From positions 1,178,001 to 1,242,000 of the forward strand of contig JBLDXI010000021.1 in the NCBI GenBank assembly GCA_047495785.1: 64,000 nt of DNA, given 5' to 3'. Shown piece by piece: positions 55,040 to 64,000 of this stretch. Within the stretch, counting starts at the first letter, position 1. The number at the start of each line of letters is the position of its first letter. A program made the translations under genes and the position numbers. Under the pieces are notes generated by a model. It made no database searches, had not been told where the DNA came from, and saw only the letters and a list, made by a program, of their open reading frames with translations. Source of the stretch: Lepidodermella squamata (Eukaryota > Gastrotricha).

Positions 55040-56549
55040 TCATGATTGGAATTTTTGACTGCAATCGCTCGTTGAGTTACGAGCTGATGTGACGATTTCG
55101 CTGCTTGTCGAAGGCGAAGATGGTATTGACCCTAAAATGGCTCCGATACCGAATCGCAAAGAGTTCGGATGCATGACAGATTTTGCCTCTGCGGCTGCGA
55201 AATTGTCCTGAGAAAAATTAATTAATAAAAAATCAAAATTAATTCAAAATTAATTACCGGTGCAATTGATGTTAGGGAGGAAGGTGAGGACGTTGTTGGT
55301 GAGGTATTTTTGTTTTTATCGCCACCAATTTCGGGCACTCGATCATCGACTTGTACTGAGGACCCATCTGATGACATGTCGTCCATATCATCCACCTCAA
55401 TTGGCGACTGAGGTGCCTGGCTCTGATCTTGCCGGCTCGAATCATTTGTCGAAAATTTGCTTTTGTTATTGTTATTGTTCGTTTTTGAGGGTGGTACAAT
55501 CGGCTCGCCGCTACATGACGCGAGTCGAGAGGCGTGTGAAGGGCGGCCCGGACCTTTACGCGTATTTTCCTTTTTCCTCCACTTGGCGCGCCGGTTTTGG
55601 TACCAGACCTGTATTACGGAAATCGAGCGTAGAAATAAGTCACCGGCTTAATCATCGTAAATATTGAAATCGAATTAATTCGACAATTGATTGAAAGCAG
55701 GAAATTAATTGAATTAACTTTAGCGTTCAACTCGGAAATTACGAAAACGATTTATTGTCTCACTTTAAATCGCTCGGAAATTAACTCGGCCGCGGTTAAT
55801 AATATTATTAACGTTTTCGATAAATTTGTTTATTATTGCGAGCAAAAATTGATTATAAAAACAAAAATACCTGTATTCGACTTTCGGCGAGTCCGAGTGT
55901 ACTCGCTAACGTTTCACGAGCCGCTTGATCAGGGTAATGACAGCCAATGAAGGCGCGTTCCAATTCGACTGAATAAAAAATAAATGGGGCATAAAATTAC
56001 CCGAATTCCGAAAATTTCGTTCATACCTAGTTGCCAGTTCGTGAAATTCGTCCGCTGCCGCCTTCGACTCGACAATTTACAATTGTTAGGCGAGGCCATG
56101 GCGAGGGATGACATTCGAGATTGAGGGGGTGATTCGACTTTGATAGCGAGTTCTCCGTTCGATTTGTTATTATTCGACGACGACGTTGAATCAACAAGTG
56201 GTAAAATATTCGATGACTTATTCATCATGTCATCCTGAGGTTTCAGATCGATCGTGCCGTTATTCGTGCTCAGATTTGGTAAAACTTGCCGTAGCAAGAT
56301 TGTCACAGCTTCAGGGCTGTTCGCCAACGAGCCGCTGGTGATTAGCGAGGCGAGAAGAGCTGCTACGTCAGGTTGTTGGGTAATCGACATGTTGTTGGTA
56401 CTGATTTGCTGTTGGCTCTGGTTCGAGGCGAATAGGGTGTCGAGGAGCTGTTGCTGGAACCAGCTTTGGTGCCCAGTTGGTGTGAACAGGCTGGTCGGCT
56501 GCTGCTGTAGCTGGCTAAACGCAGTTAGCCGTCGTGTAAATTCCTCCAT
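55040..56549 (-). CDS. unc-4: Unc-4/UNCX paired-like homeobox transcription factor
   Basis: Exons 56549-56027, 55968-55871, 55608-55258 and 55207-55040 give 379 residues. The homeodomain starts RRRQRTNFTNWQL in exon 1, continues VELERAFIGCHYPDQAARET in exon 2 and ends VWYQNRRAKWRKKENTRKGP GRPSH in exon 3. The KKENT+KGPGRP+H tail after the homeodomain is diagnostic of the Unc-4 family, regulators of motor-neuron and somite/segment identity. Homeodomain position 49 is Tyr (WYQNRR) where nearly all homeodomains have Phe. The last exon contains RFGIGAIL, fitting the eh1 consensus FxIxxIL that recruits Groucho/TLE, as in C. elegans UNC-4 with UNC-37; a repressor is expected. The N-terminus is Gln/Ser/Asn-rich. 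An upstream in-frame ATG at 56567 is possible. Confidence 0.92.
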
Positions 56550-58530
56550 GATAGCTATAATTAGCAAGGTCTACCACTATTAGGTGAATAAGAAGTGACG
56601 ATTTTATAGCTAAATTTGCTCGCAATAAATTTCAAGTAATTGTTGACTGAGGCGAGCGCGCGCGCTGCTAATATGAAATATATTGTTATTGAAGGTGAGC
56701 GCGCTAATTTAAGCGCTCAAGGTATTTTAATTGAGAGCGTAGGGCGGAGTGGGTAAATGTCTCCCTATTTAAATTGTTTCGATATAATAATAATATGAAC
56801 TGGTGAGCAGCCACTCCAGCGCGTCAATAGAGTGTGGCCTATTTTCTATTAATATCGTATTATAATATATTAATAAGAGATGTGCGACGAGACTCGAGTC
56901 GCGCGGCCTAGATTGTTGCCGATTACTTTGGCTGAACCACCGAGCGGAAATGCTTCTAATTTGACGGCATTGACGGCGACACGAGCCAAGCGCATGGTGG
57001 AACAATATAAATAATATAATTATTTCGAGTCGCCAATTTTATTTTTATTTTCATAAAAGGGCGCCTTCTCTTTAATTACGGCAATAATATTAGAAACAGT
57101 AAATTACTCAAAACTCAAAATCAACAAGTCCATGTTAATAATTTTCTCGTCGTCGTCGTCGTCATTGTATTATCATTATTTTTATTTCATTTTCGTCATT
57201 CGTCAATACCGTGTAATTGAAATAATTTAAAATTCCAAGGCCACTGTCGCGTGTTAATTTTCAGTATCAACTTCTTAATCTCAATATAATAATTATAAGG
57301 AGGCGCATGCTTTTAATGCCAACACATCACAGCACCGCGCGCTTAATAAAATTATTTTATTATCTCTCGCTCTCTTCAGTAATTTTCGACGACAATGCCG
57401 GAGTGAGATGAGCATTACATACAAACATATACAGCATGCAAGTGCGCTATACTGCTGGCTGGTACTGGCGATGATAATGATGATGATGATGATGAGTTGA
57501 TTGAAATAGCGTGTTAACTCACTCTCTTCACGTTTACTTCTTATATTGCTTGCCCGCGCCGTATATTTTCATTTTAATTGCATATGACATTCTATTAGCA
57601 GCAAGTTCATCGCACACGAAAAATGCGCATGTGATAGAAGACAGCTTCAAGTAGTGATGCTGCAAATAATTACATCAATGTAATTATCTCTTGTGGTGGT
57701 GATGGTGTTGTAAAAAAAAGTTTAACCATCACCTTTGCACACTTACGTGCAGCTTAATAGAAAAAAATTGAATTAAATGATGAGAAAAAACGTAAACAAA
57801 TTAAGGTATCTTTTAATCTTCTAGTTATACTGCAATTGCAATTAGGGAATACGAGCTAGTTATTATTTCGTTCTTCATCTCAGGTCGCGGTTTGCATAAT
57901 CAGCTCAAAAAAGTGAAAAGGACATTCAAAGTGGCTTGTGGCCTATAATAAGACTCGGATTGATTCCGAAGCTTGATTCCCGTGTCAATGAGGGGTATAT
58001 CCAGCTCGAAAAATGGTCGCACTAAATCGGCCGCGGGAATTTCGCAATATTGTTGGTCCAAATATTGTTGCTGAACTCCATCAAAATGTTTATGTTGTAA
58101 TATTTTCCATTCTCCAAAACAGTGTTGTTTCTACCTGACTGCATTTTTATGGCGTTAGTCACGTATCCAAATGAACCAATCCAACCTGGAGAAGAGAATA
58201 TTTTTATGGAAGAAAAATTCTGACAACTATCGAAAAATAACTCCCGGTCAGCCTGCAAGCTTTATCGACGTAGTTTTGACAATTCACTCGTTGAACCTGA
58301 CGAAAAGTTGTATATTGAAATGTATATTGGGAGCTAAAAAAACAAGCCCAGAACAGCCCGCTTCACTTTTTAGATCAAGTAATGGATTGCTGAAATAACG
58401 CTTATAATTTATCATCTGTTCGCGGAGCAAATTCATTCATATATTCAAATGCGTCATAAGAATTACAGTTTTAGATTTGAGGGATAATGTTAGAGGTAAC
58501 GCAGGAATTCGAGTTTACTTGGAGAAAAAC
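56550..58530. other. unc-4 upstream intergenic region
   Basis: No exon seen. AT-rich with homopurine tracts; microsatellites CGTCGTCGTCGTCGTC near 57145-57162 and a GAT run near 57478-57496. As the 5' flank of a developmental regulator it may hold enhancers, but no site can be named. Confidence 0.5.
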
Positions 58531-59866
58531 TTCAACTTTGTTTGTTTTATCATCGACTTGAGGGCTCAACAGCACACCTTTTTATTGCGAAGCTAGGATG
58601 AACCGCGCATTTCACGCGTGACGATGTGTGAAATGCGCGTGAAATTTCATTCAATGCAGCAATTGCAATTAATGCGCATATTTCCGGGGCCTCGCATAAT
58701 TCACGCTGCAATTAGACGCTTATTGTAATTAATGAATAGAATTGAATTAAGATATGTTCATGCTTTCTCTTGAAAATTGGAAAAGTCTCCGGAAAACGAT
58801 GCTGCGAGTCGAACCAAGAAATAACATTCTAAGATGCTAGAAAAATCTACCCAATCGCGTGCTTTAACAATTTCGAAGTCCAGCCGATAGCGATTTATTG
58901 AATGCCGTATTTCATCGAATAATATCCCACCTCAAATAATAACCCCCTCGAATAATAGCCCAAAAAATTCACAAAAGTTAATATAATATAGTCTGCCTCA
59001 AATAATCAGCAAAACAGGTTGAAGCGTCGAAATTATTAGGGAAGGCTTTTCCAACCGCGGAATCATTCCCGCTGAAAGATGTCTGGTTAGTTCGACCTGG
59101 CAAGCCTGTGGAAGCAGCTCATATCAACTATTGGGCTTGCCTGCCTTGAAAGCCCCTCGAATAATTGTCAGATTAATTTTCACTATTTTTCGAGTTCGAT
59201 AAATTACGGTACTAAGCAGTTATTATGAAAGCTCTCAATTTGTAAACACATAATTCATTAAGCCATTACTTGAATGGCATTTCGAAATGGATTCAGGGAA
59301 CACGGTTCCGCTGAAAGTGAGGCCCATTAACATTTGAGTCCTCATTCCTCTGCCACTCAGCTGGATCTTGACAGCATCGCATTCCTCAGTCGATGATATA
59401 TTTCCTACATATATCATAACATAATATTATATGCCCAAACATTTATCCAGGCTAAATAATTTCGGTATTAGCTTAGTGCTGTCTCGATCGGGCGCACGTC
59501 CAGAAGTCAAAGTCATTCAAAATAGCGCAATAAACGGCGCAGGGGATACGCGCACGACCAGCACGTGAAAGACGGCGATATGCGCGGCTTGCTTTGATGT
59601 ATTTCATTATCGGCATAATCCGGCCAGCTCACCTTGATGAGCAGCAGCCCTGTCGCTCGACATGTGAGCCTTGACGCGCTCGCGCGCGCCACCAAAAGAC
59701 ACGCCGGTTAATGCGCATTAATCTTTTAGCTCGAGCGACTTTATAGCGCCTTGACTCGGCTTTTATCACACATCATCACGCGTGAAATGCGCGGTTCATC
59801 TTTGCTTCGTAAAAAGGTGTGCTGTTTATACATGAGCCCTCGAGTCGATGATAAAACAAAGCCGAT
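58531..59866. repeat. Inverted repeat pair around ~1.1 kb of non-coding DNA
   Basis: About 58531-58640 and 59762-59866 are inverted copies sharing TTTTATCATCGACT(T/C)GAG GGCTCA, ACAGCACACCTTTTTA and GATGAACCGCGCATTTCACG CGTGA. Each arm contains its own GCGCATTTCACGCGTGA..TGTGTGA hairpin. Arms in this arrangement suggest terminal repeats of a non-autonomous DNA element. The interior has no coding potential. A ~45-bp piece at 58831-58875 also occurs at 35068-35112. Confidence 0.65.
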
Positions 59867-60507
59867 TAAGTAGGTAATAACAAGCAACTCCAAATTTACG
59901 AAATCAAAACTTTTTTAATATAAACTGGAAATAATCGAGATAAATTTGTCAGTAATAATTATTAAATAATTGAAATAATTATTCGATGATTCATAATAGT
60001 AACTATTATCATCTTTACATAATTATATAAAAAAACAGAGACAAGTCTTCAAGTCGCGAGATGACACGTGAGAGATAGGCGAGATTCGTATTCCTCATCG
60101 TCATTATACAAATTGTTTGGTAATACACAAAAGGTCGTTAAAATATAAAGAGTAAAATTCGTTAAAGAGAGTTTTTGTTACATTAAAATTCATGCAATGC
60201 AATCATAGCGCGTTATTTCAACCTGTGAAAAAAAACTCGCCGAAATGACTTTGACAAAATATCAAGTTGAGATTATAGCAACCTCACAGACAATTTTCGG
60301 ATATTTCAGAAATATCAACGAAGATTCAAAACTAACTACACGAAGACGCGAAAATTCCAAACTATATACTACACTATAATTGCGTAGCTCAAGTGATTTG
60401 GGACTTCCTGAGATTCTAGTACAAGGTTGTTTCAGAATAAGAAAGTTATCTTTGATTGTTTTTACAATAATTTTTTCTGTGTCTATAAAAATTCTGAACA
60501 CGTCCGT
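59867..60507. other. 3' flank of Lox5; no gene
   Basis: AT-rich; probably the 3' UTR and downstream region of the Lox5 gene (-). No exon or repeat supported. Confidence 0.5.

Positions 60508-64000
<3,493 letters not shown>

Noticed and set aside
57478-57496. GAT microsatellite as a coding Asp/Met run
   Set aside because: Not within any supported exon; simple repeat.

Overview
The window is nuclear DNA of an animal with a compact genome: short GT-AG introns (many around 50 bp), metazoan gene families and abundant degraded transposons. The best taxonomic clue is a Hox gene at the right end with the homeodomain of Lox5 followed by the KLTGP parapeptide. In the Hox literature that combination marks lophotrochozoans (spiralians). 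An acetylcholine receptor subunit with a predicted anion-selective pore, a type reported from molluscs and flatworms, fits this. The species cannot be named from the sequence. No bacterial or viral genes were recognised.

Layout. 0-2 kb: end of an unknown gene and a decayed Ty3/gypsy integrase. 2.3-5.3, 21.4-23.8, 28.7-31.5 and 43.9-46.1 kb: four complete peptidase M2 (angiotensin-converting-enzyme-like) genes, all on + and all with an intact HEMGH zinc site; the first two are recent duplicates. 7.38-16.58 kb: a 9.2-kb element bounded by inverted repeats of about 260-280 bp. It carries a ten-exon transposase-like gene, three small unknown genes and a complete six-exon RAD21/REC8-type kleisin gene. 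16.7-21 kb: an RTE-type LINE fragment, a Gln/Pro-rich broken reading frame, an LTR-like remnant and a perfect 20-bp-arm palindrome. 23.9-27.4 kb (-): an 827-residue nicotinic receptor alpha-type subunit.

33-42.5 kb (-): two large ankyrin-repeat genes with signal peptides (the second interrupted by a 1-nt deletion). Between them lie a small IFI6/ISG12-like gene, a disabled copy of it and a remnant of the ankyrin signal-peptide exon. 46.6 kb: a fatty-acid-binding-protein gene. 49.3-54.8 kb: two paralogous 741- and 753-residue proteins of unknown family. 55.0-56.5 kb (-): an Unc-4/UNCX homeobox gene with a C-terminal eh1 motif. 60.5-64 kb (-): Lox5, running off the right edge.

The window is mainly tandemly duplicated secreted or membrane proteins (ACE-like, ankyrin, IFI6-like) mixed with transposons, then a quieter region of developmental regulators. 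The strongest candidate for something undescribed is the kleisin gene inside the inverted-repeat element. Next are the secreted ankyrin/IFI6-like module and the orphan 49-55 kb paralogues. Exon boundaries were read by eye and checked only by reading-frame bookkeeping and paralogue comparison.
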